The notes beneath the pieces are model-generated. The model saw nothing but the letters and a program-made list of their open reading frames with translations. It did not search any database and was not told where the DNA came from. Below are positions 7,996-15,040 of a stretch of DNA of 23,625 nucleotides, in pieces. The position numbers were made by a program, and so were the translations under genes. Numbering within the stretch: the first letter of the stretch is position 1; every line of letters starts with the position of its first letter. The DNA comes from Bacilli bacterium (GTDB lineage: Bacteria > Bacillota_I > Bacilli_A > RF39 > UBA660): the NCBI GenBank assembly GCA_016302935.1, contig JAEDMO010000009.1, positions 1-23,625 of the forward strand. Reading direction: 5' to 3'.

Positions 7996-9519
7996 CTATG
8001 CTAATTTCTTAAGTCTAAGCAAATATTCAATACATTCCTTCATTGCATTTTCGCCAAAAGTTTTATTCAAAAATTCCACAAATCCATCTATTTCATCCCT
8101 AATATATGCCACATTCAATTGTTCAAACTTTCTTAGTATCTTTCGAGCAATGAAATAATCCACACCCGATACTTCAGTTCCACCACAAGCAACATATACT
8201 GGAACAAACTTCTTCATATGCATAACAATACGATTACCAAAAGCAATTCTAAAATGCTGAATAACATAATTATCCATCTCTTCGATCTTATCTAGCACTT
8301 CCTTACTCATTGCATGATCCTCGATTGCTTGCTTAAATAAATTATTTACATAAGAATAATTTATATCCTGAGCTGGAACATCCTCAGGAGTAAATACTTC
8401 CCCCTTATCATTAATATCAAGTGGCATCGCTCTATCATAAACTTTATCCGTAACCATAAAAGTAGAGTCATCATTATTAATTGTTCCAATATACCATACA
8501 TTCTCAGCAATCTTTAACTTCCCATCAATAAGTCTTTTCGGATCACTCTTCCATGCACTAGGAACAAGTTCAACAATCCACTCATCCCTATTAGGCATTT
8601 CAAGTATAGATAGCATTTCTGCAAAATAATACTCAACCCGAGAAATATTCATTTCATCCAGTATTACCGTATATATTTCATCAGTGTATCCAGCTTGATA
8701 AATTTCCTTCAAAACTTCAGTTTCATTAAACTTTTTAGTAAACTCATTAAAATATCCAAAAAGTTCAGTTCTATCACGCCAAGAAGGTTGCACTGATGCC
8801 ACACAAGAGTCGTGTTTCAAAAATTTTCCCCATGCATAAGCAAGTGATGTTTTACCAGTACCAGATATCCCTTGCAAAATAACCAATTTCGTAGATGCTA
8901 AAGCTGATATAAATAACCTTATCATATCCGTTTTATAATAAAGTCTAAGCTGAGAAGCTGCAAAATTTCTAAAAAGCTCTACTAACTCTGGTAGACTAAA
9001 ATTATTTCCATAATTTTGAATCTTATAATTAGCAAATTCCTCATCGATCGAATATAACTTAGGAAACCTAATCCCCTCACCTTCTGCAACAGCATCAGCA
9101 GATGAAGATTCTTCCTCCACATCTTCCTCATTAGGTTTAATCCCCAAGTGCGAAACTTTCATCGCTAAAATATCCTGTTTTTCTTGCATCAAAGTAGCAA
9201 CCTCATTATTTAAAGTAGCAACTTCTTCCAACAAATTTTCTTGCTCAACGATTGTTTTCCTAAATCTCAAATATTTCTTTATCAACAAGTATAACAAAAA
9301 TATTATGGCAAAAGAAATAATAAGTACAAGTAAAATTGCTAAAACAACAAACAACCATTCCGGTCCAGTAAAATCATCTTTATAAAAATTAATCACCGAA
9401 ATATAATTTTTAATCGTAAAAATTTCCGCTATACCAGTAAAAAATCCCTTAATCATAGTAATAAAACCTGAAAAAAACTGTAACAAGAATTCATACAAAA
9501 ACCTAAAAAATGTACTCAT
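7996..9519 (-). CDS. Membrane-anchored McrB-like AAA+ GTPase/ATPase
   Basis: 507 residues. An aromatic amphipathic stretch at 1-34 precedes a strong transmembrane helix at about 55-81, a coiled coil (about 87-120) and an acidic linker. The AAA+ domain has Walker A GISGTGKTS at 217-225, Walker B VILDEMN around 274-281 (DE at 278-279), and GTINNDD at 345-351, the place of the McrB-family NxxD motif. The C-terminal part has the helical lid (HFRIAFGNRIVMHMKKF). McrB proteins are hexameric motors that drive a McrC-type partner; here the partner is the DUF2357-like gene directly downstream. A membrane anchor with coiled coil recalls CoCoNuT-type McrB homologues. RFPKLYS at 151-157 recurs in the gene upstream (KFPKLYS). 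The ATG at 9519 has an AGAGGTGA site overlapping the upstream stop. Confidence 0.85.
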   Translation of the reverse strand: MSTFFRFLYEFLLQFFSGFITMIKGFFTGIAEIFTIKNYISVINFYKDDFTGPEWLFVVLAILLVLIISFAIIFLLYLLIKKYLRFRKTIVEQENLLEEVATLNNEVATLMQEKQDILAMKVSHLGIKPNEEDVEEESSSADAVAEGEGIRFPKLYSIDEEFANYKIQNYGNNFSLPELVELFRNFAASQLRLYYKTDMIRLFISALASTKLVILQGISGTGKTSLAYAWGKFLKHDSCVASVQPSWRDRTELFGYFNEFTKKFNETEVLKEIYQAGYTDEIYTVILDEMNISRVEYYFAEMLSILEMPNRDEWIVELVPSAWKSDPKRLIDGKLKIAENVWYIGTINNDDSTFMVTDKVYDRAMPLDINDKGEVFTPEDVPAQDINYSYVNNLFKQAIEDHAMSKEVLDKIEEMDNYVIQHFRIAFGNRIVMHMKKFVPVYVACGGTEVSGVDYFIARKILRKFEQLNVAYIRDEIDGFVEFLNKTFGENAMKECIEYLLRLKKLA

Positions 9520-9529
9520 ACTTCACCTC

Positions 9530-10498
9530 TTACAAAACAACTACTTTTCCTAATTCACTATACCTATTTTTCATTTCTGAAACAATAATATAACTAAAAA
9601 CACTAAGTTTACTATCAGTAAGCAAATCCAAATCATAACTATCATCTAAAATAACTGCAAATCTAAATCCATCACGAATAAGATCATATATAAACTTTTT
9701 ATTATCAACAAAATCACTATATTTTATCTTAAAAGAAAGATTTTCCTTAACAATTTCATTATCGACAATATTAAGCATCCAAGCCCATTTATTCTTTTTA
9801 TCACGCATATTAATATCAAAATCAACTAAATAATTAAAAGAAAAATCCCCCACTATTATCTTTTTAAGAATATTTAAACAAACCAAATAATATTCAATAA
9901 AAATTTTATCCTCACCAATAACACCACTATTAAAAACTTTATCTATCGCATATTCACTATACAATTTAGGAAATTTTATATCATAATCAATCGAAATATT
10001 CTCCAACCTTTTAATATTTGTTTTTTGAAAACTTAAAATAAAGTTATTATTATCAAACAAAGACAAATATTCATTTTTAACATCTTCGTCTTTTTTAATC
10101 ATCATCAATAGTGCATTACTAAAATCAAGATTTTCAAAACCATTTCCTTTCAAATATAACTGAATTTTATCTATAACAATATTCCAAGAAACGCCTTTCT
10201 TTACATCATCAAAATAAGGAACAAATCTAAATAAACCAAACATAATTTTAATTATATCTTTTTTCAAAGCATTATCTTTCATCAATTTCAAAGAAGCTTC
10301 CTTAACATAATAATTAATATTATTTTCGAAATTTTTAGATACTTTCTCATATGCATTATAATATCTTGCATTTATATAAACATTCAAAAGTTCATCAAAG
10401 ACGTAACCATCAAACATATCACCCATAATCAACTCGATGTAAGACTTTATGTTTTTTTTAATCATTTTTATATAATTGCCAACAACATTACAACTCAT
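9530..10498 (-). CDS. Uncharacterised 322-aa protein linked to the McrB-like ATPase
   Basis: I do not recognise the family. The protein is soluble, mixed alpha/beta and rich in Lys, Asn, Asp and aromatic residues, without a signal peptide. It contains KFPKLYSEYAIDKVF near residues 175-189; the neighbouring McrB-like protein carries RFPKLYSIDEEF just before its AAA+ domain. The shared FPKLYS word suggests a common docking or structural element, or that this protein derives from a partner in the same complex. I chose the ATG at 10498 over the GTG at 10510 because GTGAGG lies six bases before it. The gene lies between a secreted surface protein and the ATPase, with 15 bases before it and 10 after. 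It is probably a third component of the McrB/DUF2357 complex; its role is unknown. Confidence 0.65.
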   Translation of the reverse strand: MSCNVVGNYIKMIKKNIKSYIELIMGDMFDGYVFDELLNVYINARYYNAYEKVSKNFENNINYYVKEASLKLMKDNALKKDIIKIMFGLFRFVPYFDDVKKGVSWNIVIDKIQLYLKGNGFENLDFSNALLMMIKKDEDVKNEYLSLFDNNNFILSFQKTNIKRLENISIDYDIKFPKLYSEYAIDKVFNSGVIGEDKIFIEYYLVCLNILKKIIVGDFSFNYLVDFDINMRDKKNKWAWMLNIVDNEIVKENLSFKIKYSDFVDNKKFIYDLIRDGFRFAVILDDSYDLDLLTDSKLSVFSYIIVSEMKNRYSELGKVVVL

Positions 10499-10513
10499 CC
10501 TGATCCTCACTTT

Positions 10514-11470
10514 CTATATTTCATAAGAAACATTTATTATTGAAACCGGATATACAAACGGATATGTATAATCAACACTAGTATCAACTTTATAAAAACT
10601 AACAACCTCACTAGACAAAGCATCGATCTTAAAAGATATTTCATTTATATAATCAAAATTATTAATAACAGTAGTACCACTGTTTAAAGCTCTTAAATAA
10701 GCACTGCTAGTCATATCGAGCAACACAACCTCCGGATTAAATCTCAAAGTAATAATCGCAGAAGCACATTTATCCTTATCCTCATCAGATAAACTTAAAT
10801 AAGTACCTATATCAAGCTTATCCCCAACTGCATAACTGCCAAACGCCGTAATAACCTTATAATAGTCTAAAGTATTGGTAATATCTAGATTCAAATATGG
10901 TCGATCAACTTCATCAGATATTTCATAAGATAAACCAGGAATACCAACATTAATAGTAAAAAAACCACTAAGCTTTTTAGTATATGGACTATTCGCATTC
11001 GCTTCCACATGTAAAGTGACCCTATCACCTTCTTGCAAAACAGTATTAGGAGTAAGGGTAATTATAAAATAATCGCTATTACTAGAAGCAAGAATGCTAC
11101 CACTTGTTTTAGTAGAAATGCACTCAACATTAGAAGAACAATTAAACGCTATATCATAATCGATATCGCTCTCAGAACCAACCTTATTGTTTTTCAAACT
11201 ATTCATATTAATTCTTATACTAAAAGAATCAACACCAGACCAATTATCAATTTGATACCTCGCCGTATCCTCTTTTAATTTATCACTATTAAAATAAAAA
11301 TTTCGACTGGATAAATAAAAATTTCTAATTTCCTTATAAACATACCTACCATAAGTAATACCTACCGTAAAGAAAAACAAAACTCCAAATATTAATAATA
11401 ACCAAGTAGTTCTAGTAATACACAATACCTTATTTTTAATTTTTCTAAATATTTTTTTATTCCTTTTCAT
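10514..11470 (-). CDS. Membrane-anchored/exported surface protein with SipW-like signal, 318 aa
   Basis: A strongly basic N-terminus (MKRNKKIFRKIKNK) and a hydrophobic helix lead to GITYGRYVYKEIRNFYL, a [ST]Y[AG]-basic-aromatic junction like those in the cargo genes. The rest is a predicted beta-rich extracellular domain: alternating hydrophobic strands, TLHVEANANSPYTKKLSG and FFTINVGIPG recall Ig-like or cohesin-like folds, including a cohesin-style ITLRFNPEVVLLDMT segment. The start at 11470 lies four bases after the stop of the signal-peptidase-like gene; a longer form starting at 11521 would overlap that gene, so I reject it. It may be a fibre-associated or anchoring protein for the dead peptidase paralogue directly upstream. 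Function not established. Confidence 0.72.
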   Translation of the reverse strand: MKRNKKIFRKIKNKVLCITRTTWLLLIFGVLFFFTVGITYGRYVYKEIRNFYLSSRNFYFNSDKLKEDTARYQIDNWSGVDSFSIRINMNSLKNNKVGSESDIDYDIAFNCSSNVECISTKTSGSILASSNSDYFIITLTPNTVLQEGDRVTLHVEANANSPYTKKLSGFFTINVGIPGLSYEISDEVDRPYLNLDITNTLDYYKVITAFGSYAVGDKLDIGTYLSLSDEDKDKCASAIITLRFNPEVVLLDMTSSAYLRALNSGTTVINNFDYINEISFKIDALSSEVVSFYKVDTSVDYTYPFVYPVSIINVSYEI

Positions 11471-11474
11471 AATT

Positions 11475-11978
11475 TTATTTTTCTCTAACTTCTCTAACAA
11501 TAGAATATATCTCAAAAACAAACATTAAAAATAAAGGTAATACTATAAATAACAAATAGCCCCAAGTAGATTCCAACGTTAAAACAAAATATCCCAAAAC
11601 AGGAATAACTTTAACCATATCAGTACTTCCAATAACATACTCACTAGAAATATAAGCATCATTATCCAACAAATAAGTAGTTTCCTTATCAGAAATTTTC
11701 TCTACTTCTACAATTTTCGCCATATCAACCTTCATCGATTCAGCATACGTATTATAATAAAAAATATCTTTATTTGCTTCAATATTATTAGAATTAGTAT
11801 GATTAATTAACAGCAAATCACCAGCATTATACTTTTCATTATCCCTTCTCATTACAAAATAAGTATTATCACCTATTTCTGCTAAATTGTAATCATTGTG
11901 TGCAAGCAAAAATATTGTTATAAAAACTGTAATAACAATATAAACTAACCCCAGTATACTCAAAACTATTTTTTTCAT
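11475..11978 (-). CDS. Catalytically inactive signal-peptidase I paralogue
   Basis: 167 residues with the layout of the intact SipW-type enzyme at 6281-6853: an N-terminal membrane helix (about 4-26), a short extracellular domain, and a C-terminal membrane helix with a charged tail (FEIYSIVREVREK). The segment YFVMRRDNEKYNAGD aligns with TIVSESMLPKYEIGD of the active enzyme, and the catalytic serine is replaced by Arg45. The region of the catalytic histidine (KIVTHQV) aligns with VDMAKIV, giving Ala87. Both catalytic residues are therefore missing while the fold seems kept, so this is a pseudo-enzyme, not a decayed gene: the frame is open and the ribosome binding site (GGTGGT) and promoter are good. 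As first gene of the operon it may act as a chaperone, substrate adaptor or anchor for the next gene product. Confidence 0.72.
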   Translation of the reverse strand: MKKIVLSILGLVYIVITVFITIFLLAHNDYNLAEIGDNTYFVMRRDNEKYNAGDLLLINHTNSNNIEANKDIFYYNTYAESMKVDMAKIVEVEKISDKETTYLLDNDAYISSEYVIGSTDMVKVIPVLGYFVLTLESTWGYLLFIVLPLFLMFVFEIYSIVREVREK

Positions 11979-11995
11979 AGACTACCACCATTATA

Positions 11996-12023
11996 AGTAT
12001 AACATACTTTTATATTTTTTCAA
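11996..12023 (-). promoter_or_regulatory. Promoter of the dead-peptidase/McrB-like/SipW operon
   Basis: On the minus strand TTGAAA (12018-12023), a 16-base spacer and TATACT (11996-12001), with an extended -10 TG. The start would be near 11989, leaving a very short leader before ATG 11978. The rest of the operon to 5668 shows only short gaps or overlaps, so this promoter probably drives all seven genes. Confidence 0.68.
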
Positions 12024-12069
12024 ATACTTTTATTTTATAAAAAAAAACCAAAATATAAGATAACACAAC

Positions 12070-12095
12070 AAAAAAACTAGTAAAGAACTTACTAG
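12070..12095 (-). terminator. Intrinsic terminator after the nucleotidyltransferase gene / third RNA copy
   Basis: CTAGTAA (12077-12083) pairs with TTACTAG (12089-12095) over a 5-base loop; on the minus strand seven T follow (12070-12076). It separates the accessory region from the surface operon promoter. Confidence 0.75.
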
Positions 12096-12182
12096 ATTAT
12101 ATATAACTATTAAAAAACAAATATTTCTATGGCACGATTTTAAAGGCAATTCCCAATTTCTTGTTTTTACACCTTTCAGTAT
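12070..12182 (-). ncRNA. Possible third, divergent copy of the repeated structured RNA
   Basis: It lies directly after the stop of the nucleotidyltransferase gene. On the minus strand AAAGG (plus 12172-12176) pairs with CCTTT (12142-12146), then GCC-N-TTTAA and GTGCCAT (12129-12135) follow, as in the copy at 13184-13316, and the segment ends in an intrinsic terminator. The ACTCCA hairpin found in the other two copies is absent and I see no clear promoter, so it could be a degenerate copy or simply a 3' UTR. Confidence 0.35.
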
Positions 12183-12186
12183 TTTT

Positions 12187-13149
12187 TTATTTATGTTTAT
12201 TATGATTACTATATTCAATGTTTTTAGATTCAACATTAATATTAGGATTTTTCTTTAATTCTTCTAACTTTTTTCTATCAATAAATGGTTCTAATTTTTG
12301 AATATCAGTAATATCTTTAGGTCTTTTTGTATATTGTTTTAAACTATATACACTTTCAACCGTACTTGTTTTAAAAGTTGTTCCTAAATACGTAGTTGGT
12401 GTTTCATCATATCTTAACGAAGTCCCTTTTGGAGTAGATTTTCTTTCTAATAAATCAATCATAACTATATCATTTCCCATCCTATGCGAATATTCTGTCA
12501 TCGTAATTGAATTGTCATTTTCTCGCCTAAAAGTAAAGAAACCTAAATGAAATTCATTGTTTGGATTTTGAGCTAAAACAGTATGTGGCGGCTTGTTCGC
12601 TTGCATTTGATGAAATCTTTCAATATCAGGAAATCGATCATCATAAAATTTATAACCGGTTAATTCCATAATCTCAGCAATTTTAGGAATATCTTCTTCA
12701 TTTACCATTATATCTATATCATCATGATATCTAAATAATTGTTGACCAGTTTTAATAAAACAAGGTAATGCTCCTACAATGTAATAATCAATTCCATATT
12801 GATTAAATAATGTAGTAAATTTTATTAATGATTCATTTATTAATTTATGATTTTCCTCTAAAGACATATTACCTTCTACTTCATTTGAAAACATTTTACT
12901 TAATATAGATTTCATTTCATCAATTTGTGGACAAATTTCCGGATTAATATTCCTAATGACAGTAAGTGCATAATCATATAATTCAGCATTATTGCTAAAC
13001 ATTCTATAAGATATTTGTGAAAGTTCCTTTATTATTTCAGCGTCTGACATAATAGAATATTTAGCATATAATTCTTCTTTTTTTTCATCACTCACATCTA
13101 TGATTTTTGCCAATGTATCTATTGTGTTTTTTAGTTGAATATTAGTCAT
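12187..13149 (-). CDS. Nucleotidyltransferase-fold protein (antibiotic-NTase/AbiEii-like)
   Basis: 320 residues. The N-terminal third (1-95) is helical and not recognised. A nucleotidyltransferase core follows: YYIVGALP at 122-129 gives the GS/GA motif and RYHDDIDIMV at 140-149 gives the catalytic DxD. Further on, KQYTKRPKDITDIQKLEPF resembles the 'KxRxKDxxD' stretch of lincosamide and aminoglycoside nucleotidyltransferases and AbiEii-type toxins. It would transfer a nucleotide to a small molecule, RNA or protein; the substrate cannot be read from the sequence. TTAGGAG precedes the ATG, and a promoter with extended -10 lies at 13169-13174. It stands beside a serine recombinase and downstream of a structured RNA, so it is plausibly cargo of the mobile region. 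Confidence 0.75.
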   Translation of the reverse strand: MTNIQLKNTIDTLAKIIDVSDEKKEELYAKYSIMSDAEIIKELSQISYRMFSNNAELYDYALTVIRNINPEICPQIDEMKSILSKMFSNEVEGNMSLEENHKLINESLIKFTTLFNQYGIDYYIVGALPCFIKTGQQLFRYHDDIDIMVNEEDIPKIAEIMELTGYKFYDDRFPDIERFHQMQANKPPHTVLAQNPNNEFHLGFFTFRRENDNSITMTEYSHRMGNDIVMIDLLERKSTPKGTSLRYDETPTTYLGTTFKTSTVESVYSLKQYTKRPKDITDIQKLEPFIDRKKLEELKKNPNINVESKNIEYSNHNKHK

Positions 13150-13168
13150 ATTATCAACTCCTAATATT

Positions 13169-13177
13169 ATTATACCA
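13169..13177 (-). promoter_or_regulatory. Extended -10 element before the nucleotidyltransferase gene
   Basis: On the minus strand TATAAT (13169-13174) follows TG plus one base. The -35 region is weak and lies in the T-run of the upstream RNA terminator. Transcription would start near 13162, just before the TTAGGAG site. The gene may instead, or in addition, be expressed by readthrough of the RNA terminator. Confidence 0.5.
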
Positions 13178-13183
13178 TAAGAC

Positions 13184-13316
13184 TAAAAAAATAAAACGCT
13201 GATTTTCCATTTAAAATCAAGCATTTTCAGTATATTCAACTCCAAAAGTTGGAGTTACATCCAAATGGCACCGTAATTAAATGGCTTTCCAAAAATTAAC
13301 AAACCATTAATTCAGT
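13184..13316 (-). ncRNA. Structured RNA / leader of about 130 nt, left copy
   Basis: A promoter at 13323-13351 would start transcription near 13316. The RNA then forms three elements in order: a long stem (AATTAATGG, plus 13304-13312, with CCATTTAATT, plus 13275-13284, one bulge), the single-stranded word GGTGCCAT (13265-13272), and a perfect hairpin AACTCCAA/TTGGAGTT (13238-13245 with 13249-13256). It ends in a terminator hairpin (13198-13206 with 13213-13222, one bulge) and a T-rich tail. The same order and many of the same bases occur at 21833-21959. I do not recognise an Rfam family. It may be a stand-alone small RNA, or an attenuator-type leader for the nucleotidyltransferase gene. Confidence 0.6.
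13185..13222 (-). terminator. Terminator of the left structured RNA
   Basis: GCTGATTTT (13198-13206) pairs with AAAATCAAGC (13213-13222) with one bulged base and a six-base loop; on the minus strand TTTTATTTTTTT follows. It is about 35 bases upstream of the nucleotidyltransferase start codon. Confidence 0.7.
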
Positions 13317-13322
13317 AGTTAA

Positions 13323-13351
13323 ATTATAGCATTTTTTATTAAATCCTACAA
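13323..13351 (-). promoter_or_regulatory. Promoter of the left structured RNA
   Basis: On the minus strand TTGTAG (13346-13351), a 17-base spacer and TATAAT (13323-13328), preceded by TGC as an extended -10. The -35 hexamer lies in the left arm of the palindrome that flanks the recombinase stop codon. Confidence 0.68.
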
Positions 13352-13367
13352 CTATATTGTAGGATTT
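13341..13367. repeat. Perfect 11-bp inverted repeat around the recombinase stop codon
   Basis: AAATCCTACAA (13341-13351) and TTGTAGGATTT (13357-13367) are perfect inverted repeats with a 5-base centre (CTATA) that holds the stop codon of the large serine recombinase. No T-run follows on either strand, so it is not an ordinary terminator. Its position at the 3' end of a recombinase gene is where an attachment site would be expected; I found no second copy in the window. Confidence 0.55.
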
Positions 13368-15025
13368 TCTGCTAAAATTAATGAATATGTTTTAGGCTTT
13401 TCAACACATCTTGTTGGTCTTACTTTAATAATCTTAAATAATCTTGGATCTAAATAATTATTATTATCATTTTCATTATAAGAATTATCAAAGTTAATAA
13501 CCATTACATTAAATTGCTTTTTTAATATATTTATATAATCTAAAGCATCTCTATCATGTTTTACTTCCATTACACTCATTTGATTAATTCCTTTCCCTAA
13601 AACCTTATCTATCATATTTTTATTTTTATAATCTAATAGTTCTTTAATTTTATGTGGTTTTAATTTTAAATCAATAAGTTTTATATCAGTTATTTTATTT
13701 CTATTATTCTTAAAACTTTTTACTGATATTTCATCAACATATGTCCTTATAAATTCACATTTTGCCTCTCTTGAAGCAATTTCCCATAAATTTTTTATAC
13801 CTATAGAATCTAATAAAGTTAATTTATCACTAATTATTCTTTTATCTATTGCAAATCTTATTTTATGGTCTATTTTTGAATTATTAAAGTCATCAGCAAT
13901 TTTACTATCAACAATAGCATGATTATTATTTATGGCATTACATAATTCAAATAGAGAATTCAATTCATTAATTAATGCTTTTTCTATTAATTCCTCTCTA
14001 ATATAAACACCACAGTCTTTGCACTTATAATATAAATACTCAGTTTCATTGGGTTTACGGGTACCATTACATGCAAGAATTCTACCACATTTAGGACATT
14101 TTAATTTTTGCATAAACAAATAATCTTTTGACCTATAATAATTACGACTATTTTTCATTATACTATCTTGGCAGTCATAAAATAATTTGTCATCAACAAT
14201 AGGTGGAATAATACCATTAATTTGTATTGTTTCTTTGTCTTTTAATCTTTTTCTATGTTCGTATATTCCCATATATGATTTATTATTTAAAATACAAGAT
14301 ATAGAACTATCAGTCCAACTTCTATAAATTGGTATTTTTTTATTTGTTTCTTTGTCAATTCTATAACTTGATATTACATTAGGATATTTTTCTTTTAATA
14401 TCGTTGATATTTGAAAATAAGTTTTTCCACTCGCACATAGGTTATATATTTCTTTAACTATTTTTGCTTCATCTTCATCAATAACCCATTCCTTTAATTT
14501 TTGTTTACCACTTTTATCTAAAGCATGTTTATAACCTAATGGTGGCTTTCCTCCAAAATGTCCTTTACTTACAGCACTTTCAACACCAACCAAAGTTCTT
14601 TCCTTTATTAGTTCTCTTTCGAATTGTGCGAATATACCTAATATTCTTGCAAACATCATACCCGCCGCACCACTTGTATCTATATTTTCACATAATAATT
14701 GTATACCACAATTATTTTCTTTTAATTCATTAAAGAAATTTTCAAAATCTACAATACTACGACTTATTCTATCCATCTTAAATGCTATTATCATATTAAA
14801 TTTTTTATGTTTCATATCCTTAATCATTTGTTGATAGGCAGGTCTATTGGTAATTGATTTTCCACTAATCCCTGCATCAGTATAGACATTATAAATTTTA
14901 TAATTATTTGCTTCACACATTGCTTTTAATCTTTTTTCTTGTTCTTCTAACGAATAACCCTCACGAGCTTGGTCTATTGTACTAACTCTCGTATAAATGG
15001 CTACTATTTTTTGTTCTTCATTCAT
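13352..15025 (-). CDS. Large serine recombinase (integrase/transposase type)
   Basis: 557 residues. The catalytic domain at 6-150 has YTRVST with the nucleophile S15, the D-R-x-S-R-S motif (DRISRS, 85-90) and the long helix E (FERELIKERT). A recombinase domain follows (about 165-285, GKPPLGYKH), then a zinc ribbon with C310, C313, C335 and C338, and a C-terminal DNA-binding/coiled region. Length and order match phage integrases and ICE recombinases such as TnpX/TndX. It would catalyse site-specific integration and excision through a phosphoserine link. It has a GAAAGGAA site and follows the inactive paralogue at 15041 closely and in the same frame. Its product is the likely driver of mobility for this region, possibly as a heteromer with that paralogue. 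Confidence 0.93.
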   Translation of the reverse strand: MNEEQKIVAIYTRVSTIDQAREGYSLEEQEKRLKAMCEANNYKIYNVYTDAGISGKSITNRPAYQQMIKDMKHKKFNMIIAFKMDRISRSIVDFENFFNELKENNCGIQLLCENIDTSGAAGMMFARILGIFAQFERELIKERTLVGVESAVSKGHFGGKPPLGYKHALDKSGKQKLKEWVIDEDEAKIVKEIYNLCASGKTYFQISTILKEKYPNVISSYRIDKETNKKIPIYRSWTDSSISCILNNKSYMGIYEHRKRLKDKETIQINGIIPPIVDDKLFYDCQDSIMKNSRNYYRSKDYLFMQKLKCPKCGRILACNGTRKPNETEYLYYKCKDCGVYIREELIEKALINELNSLFELCNAINNNHAIVDSKIADDFNNSKIDHKIRFAIDKRIISDKLTLLDSIGIKNLWEIASREAKCEFIRTYVDEISVKSFKNNRNKITDIKLIDLKLKPHKIKELLDYKNKNMIDKVLGKGINQMSVMEVKHDRDALDYINILKKQFNVMVINFDNSYNENDNNNYLDPRLFKIIKVRPTRCVEKPKTYSLILAENPTI

Positions 15026-15040
15026 ATTTATTAATTCCTT

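Noticed and set aside
11033..11278. 81-codon plus-strand frame
   Set aside because: Lies antisense within the 318-aa surface protein gene; no ribosome binding site or promoter.
12030..12236. 68-codon minus-strand frame
   Set aside because: It overlaps the end of the nucleotidyltransferase gene in another frame, runs through a terminator hairpin, and has no ribosome binding site.
13184..13316. T-box riboswitch or tracrRNA for the GGTGCC-containing RNA
   Set aside because: The conserved T-box sequence and specifier stem are absent, and there are no CRISPR repeats or Cas genes in the window.
14539..14733. 64-codon plus-strand frame
   Set aside because: Antisense to the catalytic domain of the large serine recombinase, which is clearly the real gene.
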